From positions 496,001 through 560,000 of the forward strand of contig NZ_CP045245.1 of NCBI RefSeq assembly GCF_009720485.1: a DNA stretch of 64,000 bases. Reading direction: 5' to 3'. The translations under genes and the position numbers were made by a program. The stretch is from Cellulomonas sp. JZ18 (GTDB lineage: Bacteria; Actinomycetota; Actinomycetes; Actinomycetales; Cellulomonadaceae). Below, piece after piece: positions 54,795 through 63,031 of this stretch. Position 1 is the stretch's first letter; each line of letters starts with the position of its first letter. Under the pieces are notes generated by a model. That model was not told the origin of the DNA, searched no databases, and worked only from the letters and a program-made list of their open reading frames with translations.

Positions 54795-55298
54795 ATGGCG
54801 CGCGTCCGTCTCCTCACCGCGACGGCATCCCACCTGTCCGCCCTCCTGCGCTCGCCGCAGGACCTGTCCGCCCTGCTGGGCGTGCCCGTCCCCGCGGGCT
54901 GGCCGGAGTTCCCCGAGGCCGTCCCGGCCACCCTGCGCATCCTCACCGAGCACCCCGAGCAGGGCGCGTGGTGGATGCACCTGTTCCTCGACGACGCCAC
55001 CGGGCGGCTCGTCGGCTCGGGCGGGTTCGCCGGTCCGCCCGTGGACCGCACCGTCGAGGTCGGCTACGAGATCGCGCCGGAGCACCGGCGGCGCGGCTTC
55101 GCCACGGCGGCCGTCCGGGCGCTGGTCGCGGCCGCGGCGGCGTCCGGCGAGGTCGACCGGGTCGTGGCGCACACGCGCGACGGCGACGAGCGCTCCGGCG
55201 GCGTGCTGCGCGCGGCCGGGTTCGCGCAGGTCGCGCGCGTCGAGCACCCGGAGGAGGGGACGCTGCTGCGCTGGGAGCGCGGCGTGCCGGGGGAGTGA
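54795..55298 (+). CDS. GNAT-family N-acetyltransferase (RimJ/RimL-like)
   Basis: The 167-residue protein has the GNAT fold: TGRLVGSGGFAGPPVDRTVE, the acetyl-CoA loop YEIAPEHRRRGFATAAVRAL near 92-111, and the C-terminal VLRAAGFAQVARVEHPEEGT. It resembles RimJ/RimL-like enzymes that acetylate protein N-termini or small amines. ATG 54795 follows GAAAGG. The gene stands alone with an unusually long, structured leader, which suggests post-transcriptional control. The substrate is unknown. Confidence 0.9.
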   Translation: MARVRLLTATASHLSALLRSPQDLSALLGVPVPAGWPEFPEAVPATLRILTEHPEQGAWWMHLFLDDATGRLVGSGGFAGPPVDRTVEVGYEIAPEHRRRGFATAAVRALVAAAAASGEVDRVVAHTRDGDERSGGVLRAAGFAQVARVEHPEEGTLLRWERGVPGE

Positions 55299-55352
55299 CG
55301 CGGACGAGGGCGCCGGCGGGGTGCCGGCGCCCTCGTCACGGGTGGCGCGTCG

Positions 55353-56309
55353 TCACAGGTGCGGCAGGACGTGCCGCACGTGCCGCTCGGCCATCGTGGC
55401 CAGGGTGCGGTCGGCGGGGTCGGCCCAGACGCTCTCGTTGAAGATCTCGACCTCGACGTCGCCGGCGTACCCGGCGTCGCGCACCCACCCGGTGACCGTC
55501 GCGAAGTCGACGTACCCGTCGCCGACGTGCCCGCGCGAGTTCAGGGGCTCGGCGGCCAGCGGCAGCACCCAGTCGCACACCTGGTACGACGCGATGCGTC
55601 CCTCGGCGCCGGCGCGGGCCACCTGGCGCTGCAGGTCCGGGTCCCACCACACGTGGTACGTGTCGACGACGACGCCCACGACGTCGGCGTCGAACGGCGC
55701 CGCGAGGTCGAGCGCCTGACCGAGCGTCGAGACGACCGCCCGGTCCGCGGCGAACATCGGGTGCAGCGGCTCGAGCACGAGCCGCACGCCGTGCTCCGCG
55801 GCGTAGGGCGCGAGCTCGGCGATCCGGTCCGCGACGCGCTGCCGGGTGCCGACGAGGTCGCGGGCCGGGTCCGCCGCGCCGTCCCCGGGGTAGGGGCGCG
55901 CCCCGGCGCCGGGGGCCGGGCACGCCGGCAGGCCGCCGACGACCATGATCAGCTCGTGGGTGCCGAGGGTCGCCGCCTCGCGGATCGCCAGCCGGTTGTC
56001 CTCGAGCGCCGCGGCCGCGGCCTGCGGGTCCGGCGTGGTGAGGAACCCGCCGCGGCACAGCGACGATACGCGCAGCCCGTGGTCCGCGACGATGCGGGCC
56101 GCCCGCTCGGCGCCGACCTCCTGCACGCGGTCGCGCCACACGCCGATCGCGGACAGCCCCGCGTCGGCGGCCGCCGCCGCGGCCTCGGCCAGCGTCAGGT
56201 GCTTGGTCGTCGCGGTGTTGAGCGAGAGCCGCGCCAGGTCGGCGCGCCGCCCCTCGGCCGCCTGGGCGACCGGGGCGACCGCGACCGTGCCGGTGCCCGC
56301 CCCGCTCAC
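55353..56309 (-). CDS. Sugar phosphate isomerase/epimerase (AP-endonuclease 2 TIM barrel)
   Basis: The 318-residue TIM-barrel protein matches the IolE/xylose isomerase-like family. Metal-ligand segments are visible: HELIMVVGG, RLVLEPLHPMFAADRAVV (Glu), VGVVVDTYHVWWDPD (Asp, His) and YAGDVEVEIFNESVW (Glu). LSLNTATTKHLTLAEA near 30 is the usual start of the barrel. GTG 56309 overlaps the upstream Gfo/Idh stop by four bases (GTGA), so the pair is co-translated. Such pairs process inositol- or uronate-type sugars; the substrate is unknown. Confidence 0.9.
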   Translation of the reverse strand: MSGAGTGTVAVAPVAQAAEGRRADLARLSLNTATTKHLTLAEAAAAAADAGLSAIGVWRDRVQEVGAERAARIVADHGLRVSSLCRGGFLTTPDPQAAAAALEDNRLAIREAATLGTHELIMVVGGLPACPAPGAGARPYPGDGAADPARDLVGTRQRVADRIAELAPYAAEHGVRLVLEPLHPMFAADRAVVSTLGQALDLAAPFDADVVGVVVDTYHVWWDPDLQRQVARAGAEGRIASYQVCDWVLPLAAEPLNSRGHVGDGYVDFATVTGWVRDAGYAGDVEVEIFNESVWADPADRTLATMAERHVRHVLPHL

Positions 56310-57469
56310 AGCGTGATCTCGGGGACGTCCAGGCGCCGGCCCTCGTCGGAGGAGCGCAGACCCAGCTCGGCGAGCTGCACGCCGCGGGCCGCCGAGAGCA
56401 GGTCGAAGCGGTGCGTCCGGCCGAGCGCGACGTCCGCGAGGAACTCCTCCCACTGCGCCTTGAACCCGTTGTCGAGCTCGGCGTTCGCGGGGATGTCGAT
56501 CCACTGGTCGCGGAACTTCTCGGTGGTCGGCAGGTCCGGGTTCCAGACCGGCTTCGGCGTGGCCGAGCGCGGCTGCGCGACGCAGTGGAAGAGCCCGGCG
56601 ACGGCGGAGCCCTCGGTGCCGTCCACCTGGAACTCGACGAGCTCGTCGCGGTGCACGCGCACGGCCCACGAGGAGTTGATCTGCGCGATCACCGGGTCGC
56701 CGCCCGGCGTCTCGAGCTGGAAGATCCCGTACGCCGCGTCGTCGGCCGTCGCCTCGTAGGGCTCGCCCTTCTCGTCCCAGCGGGTCGGGATGTGCGTCGC
56801 GGTCTGCGAGGACACCGTGCGGACCTTGCCGACGATGCCCTCGAGCACGTAGTTCCAGTGGCAGTACATGTCGACGGTCATGCCGCCGCCGTCGGCCTTG
56901 CGGTAGTTCCACGAGGGGCGCTGCGCGGGCTGCACGTCGCCCTCCCACACCCAGTACCCGAACTCGCCGCGCAGCGACAGGATCCGGCCGAAGAAGCCCT
57001 CGTCGACGAGGCGGCGCAGCTTGACCAGGCCCGGCAGGTAGAGCTTGTCGTGCACGACGCCCGCGGTGACGCCGGTGGTCTCGCGCAGGCGGGCGAGCTC
57101 GACGGCCTCGGCCAGCGTCTCGGCGGTCGGCTTCTCGGTGTAGACGTGCTTGCCGGCCTTCATCGCCTCGGTCAGCGTGCCCGCGCGCAGGCTCGTCATC
57201 GACGCGTCGAAGACGATGTCGGTCGCCGGGTCGTGGATCGCGGCCTGCAGGTCCGTCGTCCAGTGCTCGACGCCGTGCTTCTCCGCGAGCTCGCGGACCT
57301 TGTCGGCGTTGCGGCCGACGAGCACGGGCTCCACCTGCACGCGCGTGCCGTCGGGCAGCGTGATGCCGCCCTGGTCGCGGATCGGCAGGATCGAGCGGAC
57401 GAGGTGCTGGCGGTAGCCCATGCGGCCGGTGATGCCGTTCATCGCGATGCGCAGCGTGCGGGTGGTCAT
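56306..57469 (-). CDS. Gfo/Idh/MocA-family oxidoreductase
   Basis: The 387-residue protein has a Rossmann start LRIAMNGITGRMGYRQHLV, the motif YTEKPTAETLAEAVELA near 110-126 and a catalytic block RKADGGGMTVDMYCHWNYVLEG, with Asp and His in the catalytic positions. It belongs to a different branch from the other three Gfo/Idh proteins in the window (TGRMGY instead of a GxGxxA motif). ATG 57469 is the start. It is first in a two-gene operon with the TIM-barrel gene and is controlled by the operator-promoter at 57512-57557. Confidence 0.9.
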   Translation of the reverse strand: MTTRTLRIAMNGITGRMGYRQHLVRSILPIRDQGGITLPDGTRVQVEPVLVGRNADKVRELAEKHGVEHWTTDLQAAIHDPATDIVFDASMTSLRAGTLTEAMKAGKHVYTEKPTAETLAEAVELARLRETTGVTAGVVHDKLYLPGLVKLRRLVDEGFFGRILSLRGEFGYWVWEGDVQPAQRPSWNYRKADGGGMTVDMYCHWNYVLEGIVGKVRTVSSQTATHIPTRWDEKGEPYEATADDAAYGIFQLETPGGDPVIAQINSSWAVRVHRDELVEFQVDGTEGSAVAGLFHCVAQPRSATPKPVWNPDLPTTEKFRDQWIDIPANAELDNGFKAQWEEFLADVALGRTHRFDLLSAARGVQLAELGLRSSDEGRRLDVPEITL

Positions 57470-57511
57470 CGGGTCTCCCTGTCGTCGGGGCCGGCACCGT
57501 CGCCCGCCCGA

Positions 57512-57557
57512 GGAATGCGCTTTCCGGATCGTACGGAGGGGCGGCCGCGACCGTCAA
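57512..57557 (-). promoter_or_regulatory. Promoter and LacI-type operator of the Gfo/Idh-epimerase operon
   Basis: On the minus strand TTGACG (57557-57552) and TACGAT (57533-57528) are 18 bp apart. GGAATGCGCTTTCC (57512-57525) lies at the transcription start. This is nearly the same site and spacing as before the sugar-binding-protein gene at 2758. The rest of the 392-bp gap contains a palindrome at 57714; 57568-57713 shows nothing recognisable. Confidence 0.75.
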
Positions 57558-57713
57558 GGCGCTGGACGCGTCGACGACCCCGGGACCTCCTCCGCACGGG
57601 CGGACGCGGACGCCGGGCGACGGGGCTCACCGGTCGCCTACCGCCCCGGTGGTCGCCGCCCCGCGCGGCCCCCCGGCGGCCCGTCACCGCCGACACCGCC
57701 CCGTCACCCCGCC

Positions 57714-57767
57714 GACCCCGTGATCGTGCATCGTCGCCGCCGCACGTCGGTGCACGACCACGGGGTC
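57714..57767. repeat. GACCCCG palindrome, copy D
   Basis: This 54-bp element has a 17-bp stem with a single A-C mismatch (GACCCCGTGATCGTGCA with its partner ending CACGGGGTC). It lies about 95 bases downstream of the uxuB stop and is the longest stem of the family. Confidence 0.8.
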
Positions 57768-57861
57768 GCCGCCCGGGGACGGCGGCCGGCGGAGGGTGCC
57801 GGGGGCGGCGGCCGGGTGCGACGACCGGCCGGGGCCGCGGCCGGGTCGGGGAGCCGGAGGG

Positions 57862-59361
57862 TCAGCGCGTCAGGTCGCGGAGCGCGGCGACCGCGGCGGC
57901 GCGGAAGCCGGTGGAGGCGGCGACGTCGGCCGGCACGACCTGCCGCAGCGCGAGCACGCCGTCGACGGCCTCCTCGGCCGACCCGGCCGTCGCCTCGACG
58001 AGCACCGGGGCCAACGGGTCGTCGAGCGCGACCGTCCGCCCGTCGACGACCAGGCCGCCGTCGCCCGCCGCGCGGACGTAGGCGATCCACCCGGCGAACG
58101 CGGTCGCCGCCGCGTACGGCACGGCGCCGGCGGCGAGCCGGTCCGCGACCGTGCCGAGCAGCCGCACGGGGAGCTTCTGCGAGCCGTCCATCGCGACCTG
58201 CACGGTCGTGTGGCCGGTCGCCGGGTTCGCGAACCGGTGCAGCACCGAGTCGCGGTAGGCGTGCAGGTCGGTGCCGTCGGGCGCCGTCAGGGTCGGCAGG
58301 ACGTCGTCGTCGACGAGCGCGCGCGCCACGGCCGCGAGGTCCGGGTCGGCGACGGCCGCCGCGATGGTCGCGTGCCCGCGCAGCGCGCCCAGGTACGCCA
58401 GCGTCGAGTGCGTCGCGTTGAGCACCCGCAGCTTCGCGCGCTCGTAGGCCGCGACGTCCCCCGTGAGCGTCGCCCCGGCCCGCTCCCACGCCGGCCGCGG
58501 ACCGGCGAACGCGTCCTCGACGACCCACTGGAAGAACGGCTCGCCGACCACCAGGCCCTCGTCGCGCAGGCCGAGCAGCGCCTCCGCCTCGGCGTGGTGC
58601 GCCTCGGTCGTCGCCGGGACGATCCGGTCCACCATCGTCGACGGGAAGCGCACCGACGCCTCGACCCACGCGCGCACGTCGTCGGCACCGGGCACCGCCG
58701 CGAGCGCGTCCGCGACCAGCCCGCGCAGCACCGTGCCGTTGTCGGTGAGGTTGTCGCAGCACACCACGGTCAGCGGCGCGCCGGACGTGCGGTGCCGGCG
58801 CACGAGACCCCGCACCAGCATGCCGACGGGCGTGCGCGCGGCCGCGTCCCCGTCGCCCACCAGCTCGGCCCGGGCGTCCGCGAGGTCCGCCGCGACGTCC
58901 TGCGCCCCCGTGTCCAGCCCGCCGTCCGCCGTGCGCCGGTAGCCCTTCTCGGTCACGGTCAGCGTGACGACGTGCGTCGTCGGCGCCGCGAGCGCGTCGA
59001 GCACGCGCGCGGTGTCCCGCCCGGGGAAGGCGACGTCGCGCACCGACCCGACGAGCCGCAGCGACGTCGCGTCGGCGCCCGCGGTGAGCACGCCGTACAG
59101 ACCGTCCTGGGGCACGAGCTGCTCCGCCACGCGGGGGCTGCGCTGCGTCACACCCAGCACGCCCCAGCCGGTCTCGCCGGTGGCGGCCGCGGCGTCCTCG
59201 GTGCACAGGAGCTGGTGGGCCCGGGTGAACGCCCCGAGGCCGAGGTGCACCTGGCCCACGGTCAGCGCGGCGGGGTCGACCGCGGGTCCGCGGACCGCGT
59301 CGGGCAGGGGGCGGGACGCGCGCTCGTGCCACGTGCGCAGGGACAGCCGGGGGTTCGTCAT
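57862..59361 (-). CDS. uxuB: Mannitol/fructuronate dehydrogenase family protein, probable D-fructuronate reductase
   Basis: The 499-residue polyol-dehydrogenase-family enzyme has VGQVHLGLGAFTRAHQLL near 35 (nucleotide-binding loop), TVTEKGYRR, CCDNLTDNGTVLRGLV, and the catalytic Lys region PFFQWVVEDAF with SQKLPVRLLG. Family members reduce fructuronate to mannonate or oxidise mannitol. UxuB is favoured because uxaC, kdgA and kdgK lie just beyond the regulator. ATG 59361 is the start. It is divergent in layout from uxaC, with the LacI gene in the same direction upstream. Confidence 0.85.
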   Translation of the reverse strand: MTNPRLSLRTWHERASRPLPDAVRGPAVDPAALTVGQVHLGLGAFTRAHQLLCTEDAAAATGETGWGVLGVTQRSPRVAEQLVPQDGLYGVLTAGADATSLRLVGSVRDVAFPGRDTARVLDALAAPTTHVVTLTVTEKGYRRTADGGLDTGAQDVAADLADARAELVGDGDAAARTPVGMLVRGLVRRHRTSGAPLTVVCCDNLTDNGTVLRGLVADALAAVPGADDVRAWVEASVRFPSTMVDRIVPATTEAHHAEAEALLGLRDEGLVVGEPFFQWVVEDAFAGPRPAWERAGATLTGDVAAYERAKLRVLNATHSTLAYLGALRGHATIAAAVADPDLAAVARALVDDDVLPTLTAPDGTDLHAYRDSVLHRFANPATGHTTVQVAMDGSQKLPVRLLGTVADRLAAGAVPYAAATAFAGWIAYVRAAGDGGLVVDGRTVALDDPLAPVLVEATAGSAEEAVDGVLALRQVVPADVAASTGFRAAAVAALRDLTR

Positions 59362-59513
59362 CGAAGGGCTCCGGTGGGTCGTGGGGCGTGGGCGGTGGGT
59401 CGTCGCGCGGTGGTCGGGGACCGGGGGCGGCGGGTCCGACGGGCGCGGGTCGGGCGGGCGGTCGTCGGGCGGCGGTCGTCGGGCGGCGGGGACGGTGGTG
59501 GGGCGGGCGTCGG

Positions 59514-60521
59514 TCAGCGGGTCGGTGGTGCCCCGGCGGTGCTCGGCGGCGCGGTCGACCCGCGCACGACGAGCTCCACGGGCAGCGCCACGCGGGCGGG
59601 CTCGTCGGTGCGCGGCGGGTCGAGCAGCAGGTCGACGGCGGTGCGCCCCAGCCGGGCCAGCGGTGCGGCGACGGTCGTCAGTGCGGGTGTCACGAGCGTC
59701 GCGACGGGTGCGTCGTCGAACCCGACGACGGACACGTCCTGGGGCACCCGCACGCCGCGCACCCGCAGCCGGTCGAGCAGGCCGAGCGCCATGAGGTCGT
59801 TGTGGGCGAGCACGGCGGTCGCCCCGGCGGCGAGCGCGAGGTCGGCGGCCGCCACGCCGCCGGCGAACACCGGGGCGTGCGCACCGAGGTCGACGACCTC
59901 GAGGTCCGGGAGGGCGGCGGTGAGCTCGACGCCGAGGCCCTCGCGCCGCCGTGCGTCGGACCAGGACCCCGGCGGTCCGCCGGCGTACGCGACCCGCCGG
60001 TGCCCGAGCGCGTGCAGGTGCCGCACCGCCTGCCGGACGCCGTCGCGGTTGTCGATGACGACCGACGGCAGGCCGGCGGCCTCGCGGTTGACCAGCAGCA
60101 GCGGGCGGTCGTCGGCGGCGACGTCGGCGAGGTCGTCCGCGGACATGCGCGGCGAGCACAGCAGGACGCCGTCCGCCTGCGCCCCCAGGTGGCTCACGAG
60201 CTCGGCCTCGAGCAGCGGGTCCTCCTCGGCGTCGGCGACGACGACGGCGTGCCCGGCGGCGCGCGCGCGGGCCTGCACCGCCTTGGCGACGGCCGCGAAG
60301 AACGGGTTCTCCAGGTCGGGCACGACGAGGCACAGGTGCCCCGAGCGGCCCGTGATGAGCTCGCGGGCCGCGCGGTTGGGCCGGTAGCCGAGCTCGCGGG
60401 CGACGCGGCGCACCAGCTCGCGCCGCTCCGGCGCGACGAGGTCGGGAGCGCTCAGGGCGCGGGACGCGGTGGCGGGGGAGACGCCGGCGGCGCGCGCGAC
60501 GTCGCGCAGCGTGACGGCCAT
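59514..60521 (-). CDS. LacI-family regulator of hexuronate genes
   Basis: The 335-residue repressor has an intact helix-turn-helix (VTLRDVARAAGVSPATASRAL at 3-23), hinge (RPNRAARELITGRSGHLCLV) and sugar-binding domain (LGHRRVAYAGGPPGSW, VPQDVSVVGFDDAPVATLV). ATG 60521 follows GGAGGA. It lies between uxuB and uxaC, and the divergent region holds a pair of inverted, matching operators. It probably responds to a uronate or keto-deoxy-sugar intermediate; this is inferred from position. Confidence 0.93.
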   Translation of the reverse strand: MAVTLRDVARAAGVSPATASRALSAPDLVAPERRELVRRVARELGYRPNRAARELITGRSGHLCLVVPDLENPFFAAVAKAVQARARAAGHAVVVADAEEDPLLEAELVSHLGAQADGVLLCSPRMSADDLADVAADDRPLLLVNREAAGLPSVVIDNRDGVRQAVRHLHALGHRRVAYAGGPPGSWSDARRREGLGVELTAALPDLEVVDLGAHAPVFAGGVAAADLALAAGATAVLAHNDLMALGLLDRLRVRGVRVPQDVSVVGFDDAPVATLVTPALTTVAAPLARLGRTAVDLLLDPPRTDEPARVALPVELVVRGSTAPPSTAGAPPTR

Positions 60522-60593
60522 CGGTCCTCCTCGTGCCGGTCGTGCGGTGCTGCCGGCGGTGCCGCGCCGCCCGAGGCGGACGCCCGTCCGTGA

Positions 60594-60696
60594 TGAATGC
60601 GATTGCAGCACGGTTCAGGCGCCGCGCGCAACGTGCCCCCGACCCCTTGCGGGCAGCGCATTCCGCCTGGCATGGTCGTCCGTGCAAACGCATTCA
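60594..60696. promoter_or_regulatory. Paired operators between the hexuronate regulator and uxaC
   Basis: TGAATGCGATTGCA (60594-60607) and, inverted, TGCAAACGCATTCA (60683-60696) differ at one base when aligned and lie 89 bp apart. A half-site GCGCATTCC (60656-60664) is between them. TTGCGG (60647-60652) and CATGGT (60671-60676) may form the plus-strand promoter, which would place the second operator at the transcription start. The pair would suit repression of both directions by DNA looping. Confidence 0.7.
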
Positions 60697-60791
60697 TCCG
60701 TCGGATGCGCGGCCCGGACGTGCGAGCACGGACGCGGGCGGCGGCGGCGGGCGCGCAGGGGCGCCCGCGGCACCGACGTCCAGGAGGACCC

Positions 60792-62273
60792 ATGCCCGGA
60801 ACCGACGCCCGCTGGACGCTGCACCCCGACCGCGCGCTGCCGGCCGACCCCGTGACGCGGGGCATCGCCCGTCAGATCTTCGACGCGACGCGGGAGCTGC
60901 CGATCGTCTCGATGCACGGTCACGTCGACGCGGGCCTGCTCGCGCGCGACGAGCCGTTCGGGGACCCCGCGTCCCTGCTGGTCGTGCCCGACCACTACCT
61001 CGTGCGCATGCTCGTCTCGCAGGGCGTGCCGCACGACGCGCTCGGCGTGCCGCGGCGCGACGGGCAGCCGGTCGAGACGGACCCGCGCGCGATCTGGCGC
61101 ACGTTCGCGGCGCACTGGCACCTGTTCCGCGGCACGCCCACCCGGTTCTGGATGGAGCACGTGCTCGTCGAGGTCCTGGGCGTGCGGCACAAGCTGTCCG
61201 CGCAGACCGCCGACGAGGCCTACGACACGATCGCGGAGCGGCTGGCCGACCCGGCGTTCCGCCCGCTCGCGCTGCTGGACCGCCTCGACATCGAGATCCT
61301 CGCGACGACGGACCCGGCGACCGCGACGCTCGCGGACCACGCCGACCTCGCCGCGCGCGGCTGGGGGCAGCGGGTCGTCCCGACGTTCCGCCCCGACGCG
61401 GTGCTGCACGTGGACCGCCCGGGCTGGCGCGAGGACGTCGCCCTGCTCGGCGAGCGGGCCGGTGTCGACATCGGCTCGTACCGCGACTACGTGCGCGCGC
61501 TCGAGGCGCGGCGCTGGGCGTTCGTCGAGGCCGGGGCCCGCGCGACGGACCACGGCCACCTGCGCGCCGACACCACGCCGATGGACCCGGCGGACGCCCA
61601 GGCGGTCTTCGCGGCCGCGCTGCGGGGCGAGGTGACGGCGGCCGAGGCGCAGGCGTTCAGCGCGCACATGCTGTTCGAGATGGCGCGCATGTCCACGCAG
61701 GACGGCCTGGTCATGCAGCTGCACCCGGGCGCGCTGCGCGACCACGACCCGCGCGTCGCGCTCGAGCGCGGTGCCGACGTGGGCTACGACATCCCGGTCG
61801 CGACGGAGTACGTGCGCGCGCTCGCGCCGCTGCTCGAGGCGTTCGGGCACCACCCGAACCTGCGGCTCGTCCTGTTCACGCTCGACGAGGACACCTTCAG
61901 CCGCGAGCTCGCGCCGATCGCCGGCGTGTACCCGGCGGTGCGGCTCGGGGCGCCGTGGTGGTTCCTCGACACGCCGGACGGGATGCGGCGCTACCGGGAG
62001 GCCGTCACGGACACCGCCGGCTTCTACAACACCACCGGCTTCGTGGACGACACCCGCGCGTTCCTGTCGATCCCGGCCCGGCACGACCTGGCCCGGCGCA
62101 TCGACGCCGGCTTCCTGGCGCGGCTGGTCGCCGAGCACCGGCTCGACGTCGACGAGGCCGTCCAGACGGCGGTGGACCTGGCCTACCACCTGCCGCGCAT
62201 GGCGTACCCTCCTGTCACAGCAAGCGCTTTCCGCGGCACCGACGCCGCCACTCCCCAGGAGGTCCTGCCGTGA
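60792..62273 (+). CDS. uxaC: Glucuronate isomerase
   Basis: The 493-residue enzyme belongs to the uronate isomerase family (amidohydrolase-related). It converts D-glucuronate to D-fructuronate and D-galacturonate to D-tagaturonate. Visible features are IVSMHGHVDAGLLARDEPFG (zinc-site HxH near 40), the conserved WRTFAAHWHLFRGTPTRFWM, and GAPWWFLDTPDGMRRYRE. ATG 60792 follows AGGAGG. It is first in the uxaC-kdgA-kdgK operon; its stop overlaps the kdgA start, and a LacI-type operator lies inside its last codons. Confidence 0.95.
   Translation: MPGTDARWTLHPDRALPADPVTRGIARQIFDATRELPIVSMHGHVDAGLLARDEPFGDPASLLVVPDHYLVRMLVSQGVPHDALGVPRRDGQPVETDPRAIWRTFAAHWHLFRGTPTRFWMEHVLVEVLGVRHKLSAQTADEAYDTIAERLADPAFRPLALLDRLDIEILATTDPATATLADHADLAARGWGQRVVPTFRPDAVLHVDRPGWREDVALLGERAGVDIGSYRDYVRALEARRWAFVEAGARATDHGHLRADTTPMDPADAQAVFAAALRGEVTAAEAQAFSAHMLFEMARMSTQDGLVMQLHPGALRDHDPRVALERGADVGYDIPVATEYVRALAPLLEAFGHHPNLRLVLFTLDEDTFSRELAPIAGVYPAVRLGAPWWFLDTPDGMRRYREAVTDTAGFYNTTGFVDDTRAFLSIPARHDLARRIDAGFLARLVAEHRLDVDEAVQTAVDLAYHLPRMAYPPVTASAFRGTDAATPQEVLP
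62219..62232. promoter_or_regulatory. LacI-type operator inside the 3' end of uxaC
   Basis: AGCAAGCGCTTTCC (62219-62232) matches the family consensus found at 34618 and 49722. It lies 38 bp before kdgA, so it could control an internal promoter for kdgA-kdgK or act as a roadblock. TACCCT (62205-62210) is a possible -10. Confidence 0.5.
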
Positions 62274-62938
62274 CCGGAACCCTGAGCGCCGCCCCCGGCA
62301 CCGACGTGCTGGCCCGTCTCGCCGCCCACCGGCTCGTCCCCGTGGTCGTCCTCGACGACGCGAAGGACGCCGACGGGCTCGGTGCCGCCCTCGTCGCGGG
62401 CGGGCTGCCCGTCGCCGAGGTCACGTTCCGCACCGCGGCGGCGCCGGACGCGATCCGCGCGCTGCGCGACCGCGGCGACGTGCTCGTCGGGGCCGGCACG
62501 GTGCTGACGCCCGACCAGGTCGACGCCGCGGTCGCGGCCGGTGCCCAGTACGTCGTCTCGCCCGGCACGAGCCGCGCCGTGGTCGAGCGCTGCCACGAGC
62601 ACGGCGTGCTCGCGCTGCCCGGCGCCGTCACGGCGACCGAGGTGCAGGCCGCGCTCGAGCTCGGCGTCACGACCGTCAAGTTCTTCCCCGCGGGCACGTC
62701 CGGCGGGGCGCCCGCGATCGCGGCGCTCGCGGCCCCGTTCGGCGGCCTGCGGTTCGTGCCCACCGGCGGCGTCGGCCCCACGAACCTCGGCGAGTACCTC
62801 GCGCTGCCCGCCGTCGCGGCCGTCGGCGGCTCCTGGATGGTCCCGCGCGACCGCGTCGCCGCGGGTGACCTCGACGGCGTGCGCGGCCTCGTCGCCGACG
62901 CCGTCGCGCTCGCCACGGAGCTGCGCCCGGCCGTCTGA
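62270..62938 (+). CDS. kdgA: 2-keto-3-deoxy-6-phosphogluconate aldolase
   Basis: The 222-residue class I aldolase of the KDPG/KHG family cleaves KDPG to pyruvate and glyceraldehyde-3-phosphate. Glu50 in VAEVTFRTAAA and the Schiff-base Lys137 in VTTVKFFPAGTSGG are in the expected places. LVGAGTVLTPDQVDAA and FVPTGGVGPTNLGEYL are the remaining signature stretches. GTG 62270 overlaps the uxaC stop and follows AGGAGG. It also corresponds to eda. Confidence 0.95.
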   Translation: MTGTLSAAPGTDVLARLAAHRLVPVVVLDDAKDADGLGAALVAGGLPVAEVTFRTAAAPDAIRALRDRGDVLVGAGTVLTPDQVDAAVAAGAQYVVSPGTSRAVVERCHEHGVLALPGAVTATEVQAALELGVTTVKFFPAGTSGGAPAIAALAAPFGGLRFVPTGGVGPTNLGEYLALPAVAAVGGSWMVPRDRVAAGDLDGVRGLVADAVALATELRPAV

Positions 62939-63031
62939 CGCCCGACCGCCCGCCGCCGCCCTGCGGCGACCCACCGAGACCGACCGGCGCCGGTGCCGCG
63001 CGCCGCCCCACGGACCCCTCAGGAGCCGACG

